A stretch of 64,000 bases of DNA from Zoogloeaceae bacterium G21618-S1 (GCA_027214125.1 JAPWHF010000010.1:206820-270819); one strand, 5' to 3'; shown: positions 8,658 through 17,613, counted from the stretch's first letter. The notes: a model not told the origin generated them from the sequence alone. Translations and numbers: made by a program.

Positions 8658-8731
8658 ATTACGCATGGTCGCGGCGCAGTGAATCCGTTACCGTGGTCCG
8701 GGTGTGTCGCGGAACGCCGCGATGGCGTAAT
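8658..8731. repeat. Imperfect inverted repeat in a divergent intergenic region
   Basis: The arms 8658-8676 and 8715-8731 are near-complementary: ATTACGC then CGCGGCG on the left, and CGCCGCG then GCGTAAT on the right, with small differences in the joint. The structure lies between the DUF2905 gene and the alpha/beta hydrolase gene and ends just before the hydrolase's ribosome site (AGGA). It could be a transcript hairpin, an operator or a small dispersed repeat. Confidence 0.45.
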
Positions 8732-8744
8732 CAGGAATCAACGT

Positions 8745-9551
8745 ATGAACCGAAGTCGATTTGGCGATCTGGAAGTGTTGGCGTGTGCCCCCGAGGGCGC
8801 AGCGCATCCGGTGCCGCTGCTTTTTGTGCATGGCGCCTATACGGCCGCGTGGTGCTGGGAAGAACATTTCATGCCCTGGTTTGCCAAGGCCGGGTTTTCG
8901 ACCTACGCGGTGTCCTTGTCGGGTCACGGCCAGAGCCGTCAGCGTAGCGCGCTCGATACGTACAGCATCAGCGACTACGTCGATGATGTGGCCGAAGTGG
9001 TGGCGGGCTTGTCGGCCGTGCCGGCGCTGATCGGCCATTCGATGGGCGGTATGGTGGTACAGAAATACCTCGAACAGGCTGACGCACCCGCCGCGGTGTT
9101 GATGGCTTCGGTGCCGCCGCAAGGTTTGTGGAGCTCGGCTGTGGGGCTGATGTTTCGCAAGCCGGCGCTGCTTTCCGACTTGAACCGCCTGCTCGAAGGC
9201 GGCCTGGCCAATGCGTCGACCCTGCACGACGCGCTGTTCCACAAGCCGGTTCCACCCGACGACATGCGGCGCTATCTGCGCGCGTCGCAGCCCGAGAGCC
9301 ATCGCGCGATCTGGGACATGACGCTGTTCAACCTGCCAATGCGCTCGCGCATGGCGCCGACGCCGCTGCTGGTGCTTGGCGCGGAGCATGATCAGCTGAT
9401 CCCGCCGACCGAGGTTCGCTCGACCGGGGCATCCTATAACGTCGGCGTCGAGATATTCCCGGACATGGGGCATGCGATGATGCTGGAGGAAGGCTGGGAG
9501 CCGGTTGCTGAGCGGATTCGCGACTGGCTTCAGAATAATTTGACCGACTGA
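8745..9551 (+). CDS. Alpha/beta-fold hydrolase
   Basis: This 268-residue cytoplasmic protein has the oxyanion HGAY turn near residue 29, the nucleophile elbow GHSMGG (Ser99), the acid in GAEHDQL (Asp216) and the catalytic histidine in DMGHAMM (His243). This is a complete Ser-Asp-His triad of an esterase, lipase or similar hydrolase; no substrate can be read from the sequence. AGGA stands about ten bases before the ATG at 8745. It is a single-gene unit. Confidence 0.85.
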   Translation: MNRSRFGDLEVLACAPEGAAHPVPLLFVHGAYTAAWCWEEHFMPWFAKAGFSTYAVSLSGHGQSRQRSALDTYSISDYVDDVAEVVAGLSAVPALIGHSMGGMVVQKYLEQADAPAAVLMASVPPQGLWSSAVGLMFRKPALLSDLNRLLEGGLANASTLHDALFHKPVPPDDMRRYLRASQPESHRAIWDMTLFNLPMRSRMAPTPLLVLGAEHDQLIPPTEVRSTGASYNVGVEIFPDMGHAMMLEEGWEPVAERIRDWLQNNLTD

Positions 9552-9668
9552 GGCCGGCGAGTGTTCAGCTTGTTGTCGAATGTGCGTTATTGCCTCGCAT
9601 AAGGCGTCGCCGCGCGCCAAGATAAGTTCGTTGTCAATGCGGCAGTACTCGCCCGGACAGGTGATGAA

Positions 9669-9854
9669 ATGGACGTGATTCCCGCGCCGGGCGTACCCGG
9701 CCCCGACTACGAAGACGAAATTCTTGATGCCGGTTGGCTACCTCAGCCCGAGGCCGTCTCGCCCGAGCCCGACAGTCATCCGCCTGCGTCGCCCTCGGCG
9801 GCCCGTGAAGATGCTGACGCGTTCCTGCAAACGGTGTATCGCAACCAAAGTTGA
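9669..9854 (+). CDS. Small acidic proline-rich hypothetical protein
   Basis: This 61-residue reading frame has high GC at third positions like its neighbours and an AGGTGA-type ribosome site before the ATG. It is rich in Pro, Asp and Glu, has no cysteine or membrane segment, and ends in a short helix-like stretch (DADAFLQTVYRNQS). I recognise no family. It ends 11 bases before the convergent MidA-like gene. It may be a lineage-specific small protein. Confidence 0.5.
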   Translation: MDVIPAPGVPGPDYEDEILDAGWLPQPEAVSPEPDSHPPASPSAAREDADAFLQTVYRNQS

Positions 9855-9865
9855 GGCGGCGCGGC

Positions 9866-11026
9866 CTACAGGCCGTGCAGGCGATCGCCGCGGCGAAAAC
9901 CGAGTAGCGGCTCGGCGAGGCCTTTGCCGATGGCGAGCACCTTGAACAATTCGCCCATCTCATGCGGTGCGGTCAGCCGCTGCACGGCACGCGCGGCGCG
10001 GATGTAGTCCGGTTTGCTCTGGTCGCCGCGCTCGGCAAGCAATTCCAATACCCCGCAGTTGTACAGAAAGCTCGCCTGGCTGGTGTAGCCATAAATGCTC
10101 AAGCCCGCCTCGAAAGCCGCTTCGGCCATGGCGGTGAAATCCACAAAAGCGGTGATGTCGTTCAGCCCCGGCCACAGAAACGGGTCGCCGTGGGCATGGT
10201 GCCGGTAGTAGCACAGCAGCGTGCCGTTGCTGCGGCTGGGCAGGTAGTACTCGGCGCGCGGGTAGCCGTAGTCGATGAGCAGCAGGGCGCCGGTGTCGAG
10301 GCGGGCGCTCCAGTCGGCCACCCATGCCGGCCCGGCCAGATTCAGCTCGCTCACGTATTCGCCTTCGGCCGGCGTGGGTGCATCCAAAGCCTCGCTGGCG
10401 ACCCGCAAGTGTTCGCTGGCGGGCGTGTCCGCCCAGGCGAACCCACCGTCGGTCTTGACGGCCACACCACGCTCGAACATGGCGCCGTCGCGCCAGACGA
10501 GCACGTGCACCGGCATGACGTCGAGGACTTCGTTGGCCACCACCACGCCCGAGAAGTGCTCGGGGAGTGCGTCGATCCAGCGTACCCGGTCGGCCAGGGC
10601 CGGTGCCCGCTCGCGCAGGGTGTCGGCCTGGCGGCCGCGCAGTTCGCCGGAGACTTCGAGAATCGAATACTGCTCGGGCGCACAGCCGAGTCGATCGAGG
10701 GCCAGGAGCAGGTCGGCCGCAAGGTGCCCGGTGCCCGCGCCCACTTCGAGGACTTGGGGGGCGGACTGCGCGGTGATCTCGGCCACTTGCTGCGCCAAGG
10801 CCTGACCGAACAGTGGGGTGAGTTCCGGGGAGGTAATGAAGTCGCCTGCGGGGCCAAACTTGTGCGCCCCTCCGCTGTAGTAGCCCAGCCCGGGTGTGTA
10901 GAGCGCTTGATGCATGTAGTCGGCAAAACTGATCCATCCGCCCGCCTCGACGATGGACGTGCGCAGATGCGCGACAAGTGCGTCGCTTTGCGTGAGGGCT
11001 TCGTCCGACGGTTGGGGCAGGTTCAT
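9866..11026 (-). CDS. MidA/NDUFAF7-like SAM-dependent methyltransferase (DUF185)
   Basis: This 386-residue protein opens with the family block ISFADYMHQALYTPGLGYYSGG, seen here as consecutive short motifs, then GDFITSPELTPLFGQ and the SAM-binding motif I VLEVGAGTGHLAADL. Later motifs include VVVANEVLDVMPVH and LLIDYGYPRAEYY. In eukaryotes the family (NDUFAF7) methylates an arginine of a complex I subunit; the bacterial target is not established. The ATG at 11026 is chosen over an in-frame TTG at 11041. It is divergent from the SDR gene at 11143. Confidence 0.85.
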   Translation of the reverse strand: MNLPQPSDEALTQSDALVAHLRTSIVEAGGWISFADYMHQALYTPGLGYYSGGAHKFGPAGDFITSPELTPLFGQALAQQVAEITAQSAPQVLEVGAGTGHLAADLLLALDRLGCAPEQYSILEVSGELRGRQADTLRERAPALADRVRWIDALPEHFSGVVVANEVLDVMPVHVLVWRDGAMFERGVAVKTDGGFAWADTPASEHLRVASEALDAPTPAEGEYVSELNLAGPAWVADWSARLDTGALLLIDYGYPRAEYYLPSRSNGTLLCYYRHHAHGDPFLWPGLNDITAFVDFTAMAEAAFEAGLSIYGYTSQASFLYNCGVLELLAERGDQSKPDYIRAARAVQRLTAPHEMGELFKVLAIGKGLAEPLLGFRRGDRLHGL

Positions 11027-11142
11027 GGTGCGTCCGGGCAAAAGTGCAAAGTTTATATGGGCAGCCGGGGCTTGTCGTTAGCCGACTGGCCGGGTATGGG
11101 ATACTGCACGCTATCGTCATTCCTTGGCCGTGGGAGTGTTGT

Positions 11143-11892
11143 GTGTCTGTTGCGGATGTAACCCCTGTTGTTCTGATCTCCGGCGCGGCGCGGCGCGTGG
11201 GTGCGCAGATCGCGCGCGCGGTGCATGCGGCCGGCGCGCGGGTGGCTGTGCATTACCGTCGCTCGGCCGAGGCGGCGGGTGTGCTGGCCGATGAACTCAA
11301 CGGCCAGCGTCCGGGGTCGGCGGCGGTGTTTGCGGCCAATCTGGCCGACACGGCAAGCTTGCCGGCGCTGGTGTCGTCTGTGGTGGCGCATTTTGGTCGG
11401 CTCGATGGCCTGGTGAACAACGCCTCGAGTTTTTTCCCGACGCCGGTGGGACAGATTGATGAGACGGCCTGGGACGATTTGATTGGCTCGAATCTCAAGG
11501 CGCCGCTGTTTTTGATGCAGGCCGCGGCGCCCGCGTTGAAGGCCAGCCGGGGCGCCATTGTGAACATCGTGGACATTCACGCCGACCGCCCGCTGGCTGA
11601 TTATCCGGTGTATTGCGCGGCAAAAGCCGGCCTGGCCGGGCTGACCCGCGCGATGGCGATCGAGCTGGCGCCAGCGGTTCGCGTCAATGGGGTCGCGCCC
11701 GGTGCGGTGCTGTGGCCTGACGACGGGCAGTTTGATCCCGTCGAGCGCGCCGGCATCGTCGAGCACACCTTGCTCAAGCGGGAAGGAACGCCTGCCGATA
11801 TTGCTGCGACGGTCCGCTTTTTGTTATTTGATGCCGGCTATATGACCGGTCAGATTCTGGCAGTCGATGGTGGGCGAAGCGCGCATCTATAG
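11143..11892 (+). CDS. Pteridine reductase-like short-chain dehydrogenase
   Basis: This 249-residue SDR has the NADPH site SGAARRVGAQIA, the NNAS motif (LVNNASSFFPT) and the YxxxK pair in YPVYCAAKAG. The arginine-rich TGxxxRxG-type turn and the NNASSF block match FolM-like dihydromonapterin/pteridine reductases, so reduction of dihydropterins in the cytoplasm is the likely role. The start is a GTG at 11143 with GGGAG six bases upstream; longer in-frame extensions lack family similarity. It precedes ttcA by 124 bases, which contain a promoter candidate. Confidence 0.8.
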   Translation: MSVADVTPVVLISGAARRVGAQIARAVHAAGARVAVHYRRSAEAAGVLADELNGQRPGSAAVFAANLADTASLPALVSSVVAHFGRLDGLVNNASSFFPTPVGQIDETAWDDLIGSNLKAPLFLMQAAAPALKASRGAIVNIVDIHADRPLADYPVYCAAKAGLAGLTRAMAIELAPAVRVNGVAPGAVLWPDDGQFDPVERAGIVEHTLLKREGTPADIAATVRFLLFDAGYMTGQILAVDGGRSAHL

Positions 11893-11937
11893 GTATTCAA
11901 ATAGAATGAACGATCGTTTTAATCGTGCGCTATCGTA

Positions 11938-11967
11938 TTGATATCTCGGGTATCCGCATGCTATGCT
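11938..11967 (+). promoter_or_regulatory. Candidate sigma-70 promoter for ttcA
   Basis: TTGATA (11938-11943) and TATGCT (11962-11967) are separated by 18 bases in a locally A+T-rich gap. Transcription would start near 11974, about 43 bases before the ttcA start. Confidence 0.4.
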
Positions 11968-12016
11968 GCGTCGCAACATAAGCATGATTTTACTGATTTT
12001 CTGACCAAGGCTCAAA

Positions 12017-12931
12017 GTGTCCATGTCGACTGCGCCGAGCGAAGCGCCCGAGGGGCGTCACTCCAATACCTTTCTCCGCCTCAAGAAGAAGCTTGAGCGT
12101 GCGGTAGGAGAGGCGATTGCCGACTTCAACATGATTGAGGATGGCGATACGGTCATGGTGTGTCTGTCGGGCGGCAAGGATTCCTACACCTTGCTGTCGG
12201 TATTGCTGGCCTTGCGTGAGCGCGCGCCGGTCGACTTCCGTCTGATCGCCATGAATCTCGACCAGAAGCAGCCGGGCTTCCCGGATCATGTGCTGCCCGC
12301 GTATTGCGAGTCGATCGGTGTCGACTACCGCATCGTGACCGAAGACACCTACTCCATCGTCAAGGACAAGATCCCGGAGGGGAAGACCACCTGTTCGCTG
12401 TGTTCCCGCCTGCGCCGTGGCATCATTTACCGCACGGCGCGTGAGCTGGGGGCGACCAAGATTGCGCTGGGCCATCATCGTGACGACATGATCGAAACCT
12501 TATTCCTCAACATGTTCTTCGGCGGGCGAATCAAGGCCATGCCGCCGAAGCTGGTGAGCGACGATGGCGAGCACATGGTGATCCGCCCGCTGGCCTACTG
12601 CGCGGAGTCCGATATTGTCCGCTTCGCGCGTGGCATGGACTACCCGATCATTCCGTGCAATTTGTGCGGTTCGCTCGAAAACGCACAACGCAAGCAGATC
12701 AAGGGCATGCTGCAAGGCTGGGCGCAGCAACATCCCGGCCGTATCGAGTCGCTGACGACCGCCATGCGCAATGTCGTGCCGTCGCATCTTTCCGATGCCG
12801 ATCTGTTCGATTTCAAGGGGCTGACCCGTGACACCCCGGTCAGCGAGGGTGATCTGGCCTTTGATCCGCCCGAGCTTCCGCGCGCGATGGAAACGGTCGT
12901 CCCGCTGATGCCTTTGCCCCGCGAGAATTGA
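12017..12931 (+). CDS. ttcA: tRNA 2-thiocytidine(32) synthetase TtcA
   Basis: This protein of about 304 residues installs the 2-thio group on cytidine 32 of certain tRNAs using ATP and an iron-sulfur cluster. The PP-loop LSGGKDS is near residue 53; CxxC motifs occur in [10 protein letters not shown] and in PCNLCGS, as expected for TtcA cluster ligands. The GTG at 12017 has AAGG six bases upstream; the ATG at 12023 is the alternative and leaves the same protein two residues shorter. Transcription is probably independent of the upstream SDR. Confidence 0.93.
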   Translation: MSMSTAPSEAPEGRHSNTFLRLKKKLERAVGEAIADFNMIEDGDTVMVCLSGGKDSYTLLSVLLALRERAPVDFRLIAMNLDQKQPGFPDHVLPAYCESIGVDYRIVTEDTYSIVKDKIPEGKTTCSLCSRLRRGIIYRTARELGATKIALGHHRDDMIETLFLNMFFGGRIKAMPPKLVSDDGEHMVIRPLAYCAESDIVRFARGMDYPIIPCNLCGSLENAQRKQIKGMLQGWAQQHPGRIESLTTAMRNVVPSHLSDADLFDFKGLTRDTPVSEGDLAFDPPELPRAMETVVPLMPLPREN

Positions 12932-13051
12932 CGCAATGCGCGCACTTGCACCGGGCATGGCATTGACCGATCATGAAGCTATAAGAGGAGCCTGCTGAGG
13001 CCTTCCGCTGCCGTATGCGGCAGGGGGCTTGAACGGGACGTGGAACGATCC

Positions 13052-13921
13052 ATGGCACAACAACGTAATGCATGCATGATGTATGCCGAGCTGGTCGGCG
13101 GCGAGCGCCTTGCCGCGCTGCTGAGCGAGACCGAAGCCGGGCATGCCATCGAGCGCAGCATGAATCGCATTGAACGCGTCGTCGAAGGGCAGGGTGGCGA
13201 GATCATGCGTCGGGCGACCGACGAGATCTGTGCTGCCTTCGAGCGCTGCGATGGTGCCGTGCTGGCAGCCAGCGAGATGATTGACCGGGTGGCCAGTCTG
13301 CCACCGGTTCGCGGGGTCCGGCTTGGTATTCGGATTGGCCTGCACCATGGCCCCATTGACATGGAAGGCCCGCCCTCGGGCGAGGCGCTGTCGGTCGCGA
13401 TGCGTCTGGCGGGGATGGCGCACGCCGGCCAGGCACTGGTCAGCGGCGCGACGGTATTGCTGCTGTCGCCGGCCTCCCGTCAGGTGATCCGCGAGCGTGA
13501 CGAAGCCGGTCTGAAGGTCGAAGGTTTTGAATGGCCGGTGTTTGCGTTGTCGGGCCGCGCTGGTATGGCGACTTCGGTGCCACCGGCAACGCGTGTATCT
13601 CAGCGCTTGCGCCTGCGTCACCAGCAAGACGTCCATTTGATTGAAGAATTGCGTCCGATTTTGTTACTCGGCCGTGAGATGGGCAACGACGTGGTGGTGA
13701 TCGATCCACGCACCTCCCGCCAGCACGCCCGGGTGGAGCGTCGTCGTGAAGGCTTTTTTCTGGTTGATCAGAGCACCAACGGCACCTTCGTGGCCAATGA
13801 GTCGGGCAGCGAGCAATGCATCCGAGGCGGTGAAGCCTTGCTGGCCGGGCAGGGGCGCATCGGCTGCGGCTTCTCGGCGCTGGAGGTGGAGCGCGATCTG
13901 GTGTTTTTCGAGATCGTTTAG
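13052..13921 (+). CDS. Nucleotidyl-cyclase-like and FHA two-domain protein
   Basis: This 289-residue protein has an N-terminal class III adenylate/guanylate cyclase-like domain (about residues 1-165: GGERLAALL, GGEIMRRATDEICAAF, GIRIGLHHGP, AMRLAGMAHAGQALVSG) and a C-terminal FHA domain (about residues 205-285) with LGREMGNDVVV, SRQHARVERR and DQSTNGTFV, which is a complete phosphothreonine-recognition set. The cyclase metal-binding aspartate in the first strand is replaced (YAELVG), and the usual N of the NxxxR motif is missing, so catalysis is doubtful. It may be a signalling adaptor. GGAA stands six bases before the ATG. A short hairpin (13008-13023) lies in the leader. Confidence 0.8.
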   Translation: MAQQRNACMMYAELVGGERLAALLSETEAGHAIERSMNRIERVVEGQGGEIMRRATDEICAAFERCDGAVLAASEMIDRVASLPPVRGVRLGIRIGLHHGPIDMEGPPSGEALSVAMRLAGMAHAGQALVSGATVLLLSPASRQVIRERDEAGLKVEGFEWPVFALSGRAGMATSVPPATRVSQRLRLRHQQDVHLIEELRPILLLGREMGNDVVVIDPRTSRQHARVERRREGFFLVDQSTNGTFVANESGSEQCIRGGEALLAGQGRIGCGFSALEVERDLVFFEIV

Positions 13922-13948
13922 CGTTTTACCCTCGCATGCCGCGATTCG

Positions 13949-13981
13949 AAAACGCCCCGGTCGGTTCGGGGCGTTTTTTTG
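13949..13981. terminator. Intrinsic terminator between convergent genes
   Basis: The stem AACGCCCCG/CGGGGCGTT closes a seven-base loop, with seven Ts after it on the plus strand and four Ts on the minus strand. It probably ends the cyclase/FHA transcript and may also serve the PsiF-like gene. Confidence 0.85.
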
Positions 13982-14000
13982 TGGACACGATGCAATGCAA

Positions 14001-14228
14001 CTACTTCTTGATCGGCTTGGCGGCGGCGAGCGGCGCTGTTGTCGTTGTCTTGCCGGAGAGACAGGTCTTCATGAAGGCCTTGCGTGGTTCGCCCTTGAGC
14101 GCTTTTTCTTTGGCCGTCTTGTTGCAGTTGCGCATCCTGTCGTGCTGGGGATTCGCCTGGCTGGCAAGCGGCTGGAGCAGGAGAACGGCGAGGCTGGTGA
14201 CGAGCGCGATGTGTTTGGTGGTGATCAT
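14001..14228 (-). CDS. PsiF-like small secreted protein
   Basis: This 75-residue protein has a signal peptide (about residues 1-25, ending ASQA) followed by a basic mature part with the PsiF repeat pattern: RMRNCNKTAKEKALKGEPRKAFMKTCLSG, here with the two conserved cysteines about 20 residues apart. E. coli PsiF is phosphate-starvation inducible; its function is unknown. The ATG at 14228 has GAGGAAG at correct spacing; the ATG at 14240 lies inside that site's flank. Confidence 0.75.
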   Translation of the reverse strand: MITTKHIALVTSLAVLLLQPLASQANPQHDRMRNCNKTAKEKALKGEPRKAFMKTCLSGKTTTTAPLAAAKPIKK

Positions 14229-14328
14229 GTTCTTCCTCATATAGCTGAATGGCATAAATGAAGAATGAATATATCATGCTCGTGCGAATCCGAACACTAT
14301 TGAGTGCGCAAGGGTATCTGATGGCGAC

Positions 14329-15267
14329 TCAGTCGGGGTCGTTGGCGCTCAGGAGTTCTCGTTGGCGCGAGATGAATTCGTGGGTCGAGTCGATGCCGCG
14401 CAGCTGGAGGATGGTGTTGCGCACCGCCGCTTCGAGGAGGACGGCGATGTTGCGACCCGCCGCCACCGGCAGGATGATCTTGCGAATAGGGACGCCGAGA
14501 ATGTCCTGCGCTTCGTGGGTGACTGGCAGGCGGGTCGGGTCGTCCTCGCCCGGGCGACGACGTTGCAGATAGACGATGAGCTTCAGCTGCATTTTTCGGC
14601 GGCAGGCCGTTTCACCGAAAATGGTTCGGATGTTGAGAATGCCGATGCCACGCACTTCGAGGAAGTTTTCAAGCAGCTCGGGACACCGTCCCTCCAGCGT
14701 ATTTGGTGCAATTCGCGCGAAATCGACCATGTCGTCGGCAACCAGACCGTGACCACGCGAGATGAGTTCGAGTGCGAGCTCAGACTTGCCGGCGCCGGAG
14801 TCGCCGGTGATGAACACGCCCAGCCCGAGGACGTCCATGAACACGCCGTGCAAGGCGGTGCGCTCGGCCAGTTCGCGTGACAGATAGAGCCGCATCAGAT
14901 CAATGACGCTGGCCGACGCCATGGCCGAGGTAAACAGCGCGACATCCATCTCTTCGCAACAGCGGCGGATAATGCCCGGCACCTCGCAATTGTCGGCCAC
15001 GATGATGGCCGGTGGGCGGGCCGCGAGAATTTCGCGCACATGGTGCGCGACCTTGTCACCGGATTGCTTACGCGCCCAAGCCATCTCGGCGGCACCAAGA
15101 ATCTGAAAGCGGTCGGGGTGAATCAGGTTGAGGTGGCCGACCAGGTCGGCCGGCCAGGTGTGCGCTTCGGTGACAGACAGCGCACGGTCGAGACGACCGC
15201 CAATATGGGTCAGTTGCAGGCGTTTGCCGAGCTTCTCAAAGAGCCGCGCGACGCTGGTCTGCCGCAT
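14329..15267 (-). CDS. hprK: HPr kinase/phosphorylase
   Basis: This 312-residue enzyme phosphorylates and dephosphorylates a serine of HPr-like phosphocarriers. It carries the catalytic His140 (ALHGVFMD), Walker A GDSGAGKS (about 155-162) and Asp179 (VADDMVDF), plus the C-terminal HprK signature VRGIGILNIRTIFG. It is the last gene of the lptB-rpoN-hpf-ptsN-hprK group and overlaps ptsN by 32 bases, which implies coupled translation. In betaproteobacteria it is thought to act in the regulatory nitrogen PTS rather than sugar import. Confidence 0.93.
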   Translation of the reverse strand: MRQTSVARLFEKLGKRLQLTHIGGRLDRALSVTEAHTWPADLVGHLNLIHPDRFQILGAAEMAWARKQSGDKVAHHVREILAARPPAIIVADNCEVPGIIRRCCEEMDVALFTSAMASASVIDLMRLYLSRELAERTALHGVFMDVLGLGVFITGDSGAGKSELALELISRGHGLVADDMVDFARIAPNTLEGRCPELLENFLEVRGIGILNIRTIFGETACRRKMQLKLIVYLQRRRPGEDDPTRLPVTHEAQDILGVPIRKIILPVAAGRNIAVLLEAAVRNTILQLRGIDSTHEFISRQRELLSANDPD

Positions 15268-15724
15268 GGGCAGTACCCCAGGTAGTAAACAGCGCATGCA
15301 CAGCGGTGGCGTCGGTGGCTTCGGCAACTCGCTCGCGGAAGGCGCTGTCGCTGAACAGCTGCGCCAGCTCGGAGAGCAGTTGCAGGTGATGCTCGGTGGC
15401 TTGCTCGGGCACCAGCAGTACGAACAGCAGACTGACCGGTTTGCCATCTGGCGCATCGAAGGGAATCGGCGTGCTCAGGCGGATGACTGCGCCGGTCGCG
15501 TCCTTGAGGCCCTTGATACGACCGTGGGGAATGGCGACACCCTGACCGAGGCCAGTCGAGCCCAGGCGCTCGCGCGCAAACAGGCTGTCGAATACGACAC
15601 TGCGTCCGATGCTCTGGTTGTTTTCGAAGATCAGGCCGGCTTGTTCGAAGACGCGCTTCTTGCTGCTGGCGTCGAGATCGACGAGCACATTGTCGGGGGA
15701 GAGGAGGGGGGCGATAAGATTCAT
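15236..15724 (-). CDS. ptsN: Nitrogen-regulatory PTS EIIA protein
   Basis: This 162-residue EIIA(Ntr) protein receives phosphate on His67 in GVAIPHGRI and transmits nitrogen or potassium status by protein contact. The N-terminal LLSPDNVLVDLDASSKKRVFEQ and central LLFVLLVPEQATEHHLQLLSELA blocks are typical. The ATG at 15724 fits the family start; the frame stays open upstream into the promoter but has no similarity there. A TATAAT box on the minus strand lies 83 bases upstream. Confidence 0.92.
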   Translation of the reverse strand: MNLIAPLLSPDNVLVDLDASSKKRVFEQAGLIFENNQSIGRSVVFDSLFARERLGSTGLGQGVAIPHGRIKGLKDATGAVIRLSTPIPFDAPDGKPVSLLFVLLVPEQATEHHLQLLSELAQLFSDSAFRERVAEATDATAVHALFTTWGTAHAADQRRAAL

Positions 15725-15806
15725 GGAACGAACTAGGCGCCCTATGAGGTGGGCGAAAGAGACCCGGCGATGGAGGCGGGAGCGATCAAAGGGGTGAGAC
15801 GCACCC

Positions 15807-15812
15807 ATTATA
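15807..15812 (-). promoter_or_regulatory. Candidate -10 box for ptsN-hprK
   Basis: A perfect TATAAT on the minus strand stands in the 123-base gap between hpf and ptsN. A matching -35 is not obvious. It suggests ptsN-hprK can be transcribed separately from rpoN-hpf. Confidence 0.4.
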
Positions 15813-15847
15813 AACGCAACCCACCGCCAGTACGCCGAGGGATTCGA

Positions 15848-16171
15848 TCACGCTTCGGTGCTTTGATGCTTGAGTGCGTCGTGTGCGTGGTCTTGCAGCT
15901 TCTGTTTGTGCTTGATCACCTGACGGTCGAGCTTGTCTGCCATGGTGTCGATGGCGGCATACATGTCCTCGTCAGCGCTCTCGGCGAACAGGTCCTTGCC
16001 GCGAACATGCAGCGTAACCTCTGATTTCTGGACAAGCTTTTCCACCGACAGGATGACGTTCACGCTGGTGACATTGTCGAAATGCCGGATCACGCGATCC
16101 AGTTTGGCATTGACGTATTCACGGATGGCGGGGGTCACTTCTACATGATGTCCGGTGATATTGAGATTCAT
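15848..16171 (-). CDS. hpf: Ribosome hibernation-promoting factor, short form
   Basis: This 107-residue protein is of the YfiA/HPF family. It starts MNLNITGHHVEVTPAIREYV, seen in all short HPFs, and has the strand ESADEDMYAAIDTMADKLDRQ near the end. It binds the 30S decoding region in resting cells. The length shows the short form, which needs RMF for 100S dimers, as opposed to long HPF. It lies 14 bases after rpoN, the conserved arrangement. Confidence 0.93.
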   Translation of the reverse strand: MNLNITGHHVEVTPAIREYVNAKLDRVIRHFDNVTSVNVILSVEKLVQKSEVTLHVRGKDLFAESADEDMYAAIDTMADKLDRQVIKHKQKLQDHAHDALKHQSTEA

Positions 16172-16185
16172 GATCGCTCCTGTTG

Positions 16186-17598
16186 TCAGATCGTCTTGCG
16201 CTTGCTGACCGGCGGGATGTTGAGCGACTCGCGGTATTTGGCAACCGTCCGTCTGGCCACAACCATGCCCTGCTGGCTGAGTAAATCGGCAATTTTTGCG
16301 TCGGAAAGAGGTTTTTTGCTGTCTTCCGCGTCCACCAGTTGACGAATCAACGCGCGGATCGCCGTCGAAGAGGCTGCCCCACCGGTGTCGGTGGAGACAT
16401 GACTGCCGAAGAAATATTTGAACTCCAGTACGCCGCGCGGCGTGGACATGAACTTCTGAGTGGTGACGCGGGAAATGGTGGACTCGTGTAACTCCAGCTC
16501 TTCCGCGACCTCCCGCAGTGTCAGTGGGCGCATCGCCACCTCTCCATAATCGAAGAACTGACGCTGTTGGTCAACGATTGACTGTGCGACGCGCAAAATC
16601 GTGTCGAAACGCTGCTGGACGTTTTTGATGAGCCACTTCGCTTCTTGCAGTTGCCCGCCGAGGTCGCCGTTGTTGCCCCGGTTCTGCTGGAGTATCCGGG
16701 CGTACAAGGCATTGACCTTGAGCTTGGGCATGGCGTCGGCGTTGAGTACCGCCGCCCACCGGCCCTTGTGCTTGCGTACCACTACGTCGGGGATCACGTA
16801 ACGGGTTTCGTTGGTGGCGAAGCGGGCGCAGGGGCGCGGGCTGAGGCTGCAGATCAGGTGATGGGCATCGCGCAGGGCATCTTCTGAGCACTGCAGCGCC
16901 CGGCGCAAGCGGTTGAAGTCGCGCTGGGCGAGTGTGTCGAGGTGTTCGGTGACGATGGCCAGTGCCAGTCGGCGGGTGTCGGTGTCAGGCAGCGCCCGCA
17001 ATTGCAGCGCCAGACATTCGGCCGGGCCGCGACCGCCGACGCCCGCCGGGTCGAGGTGCTGAAGGTGCTGGAGGGCGATCTGCAGGTCGTCGAGCTCGAT
17101 TTCACTGTCTTCGGACAGCAGCGTCAGTAGTTCTTCGAGGGGCTGGCTCAGATACCCGTCGTCGTCCAGCGCCTCGATCAGGAAACGCACCAGCGCCCGG
17201 TCACGATCGGACAAAGGTGTCAGTGCTACCTGCTGGTCGAGATGCTCGCGTAGCGATACTTCTGCGGCCTGGAAGGACTGGAAGTCGGAGTCGTCTTCGT
17301 CGTCGCGATGCGTGGTGCTGGTGGTGCCCACGCTCATCCAGTCGCTCATGTCGTCCAGCGGGGCCTCGGCCGCGGGCTCGTCGCGCTCGCTCGGACCCTC
17401 AGTGGGAGCTTCCGGTTTTGTCTCGTGCGTATCTTCGCCCGGCTCGTCATCGCGTTCGAGCAGGGGGTTGTCCAGCAAGGCCTGTTCGATTTCCTGATTG
17501 AGTTCGATCGTCGATAGTTGCAGCAGCTTGATCGACTGCTGCAACTGAGGCGTGAGCGTCAGGTGTTGCGAGAGTTTGAGCTGGAGGGTGGGTTTCAT
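16186..17598 (-). CDS. rpoN: RNA polymerase sigma-54 factor
   Basis: This 470-residue sigma factor directs RNA polymerase to -24/-12 promoters for nitrogen, motility and other functions. Region I is glutamine- and leucine-rich (LKLSQHLTLTPQLQQSIKLL), an acidic region II follows (about residues 45-110), then the core-binding region and the C-terminal RpoN box ARRTVAKYRESLNIP. Length is normal. It follows lptB by 15 bases and precedes hpf. Confidence 0.96.
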   Translation of the reverse strand: MKPTLQLKLSQHLTLTPQLQQSIKLLQLSTIELNQEIEQALLDNPLLERDDEPGEDTHETKPEAPTEGPSERDEPAAEAPLDDMSDWMSVGTTSTTHRDDEDDSDFQSFQAAEVSLREHLDQQVALTPLSDRDRALVRFLIEALDDDGYLSQPLEELLTLLSEDSEIELDDLQIALQHLQHLDPAGVGGRGPAECLALQLRALPDTDTRRLALAIVTEHLDTLAQRDFNRLRRALQCSEDALRDAHHLICSLSPRPCARFATNETRYVIPDVVVRKHKGRWAAVLNADAMPKLKVNALYARILQQNRGNNGDLGGQLQEAKWLIKNVQQRFDTILRVAQSIVDQQRQFFDYGEVAMRPLTLREVAEELELHESTISRVTTQKFMSTPRGVLEFKYFFGSHVSTDTGGAASSTAIRALIRQLVDAEDSKKPLSDAKIADLLSQQGMVVARRTVAKYRESLNIPPVSKRKTI

Positions 17599-17613
17599 GA
17601 TCGGCGTGGGCGG

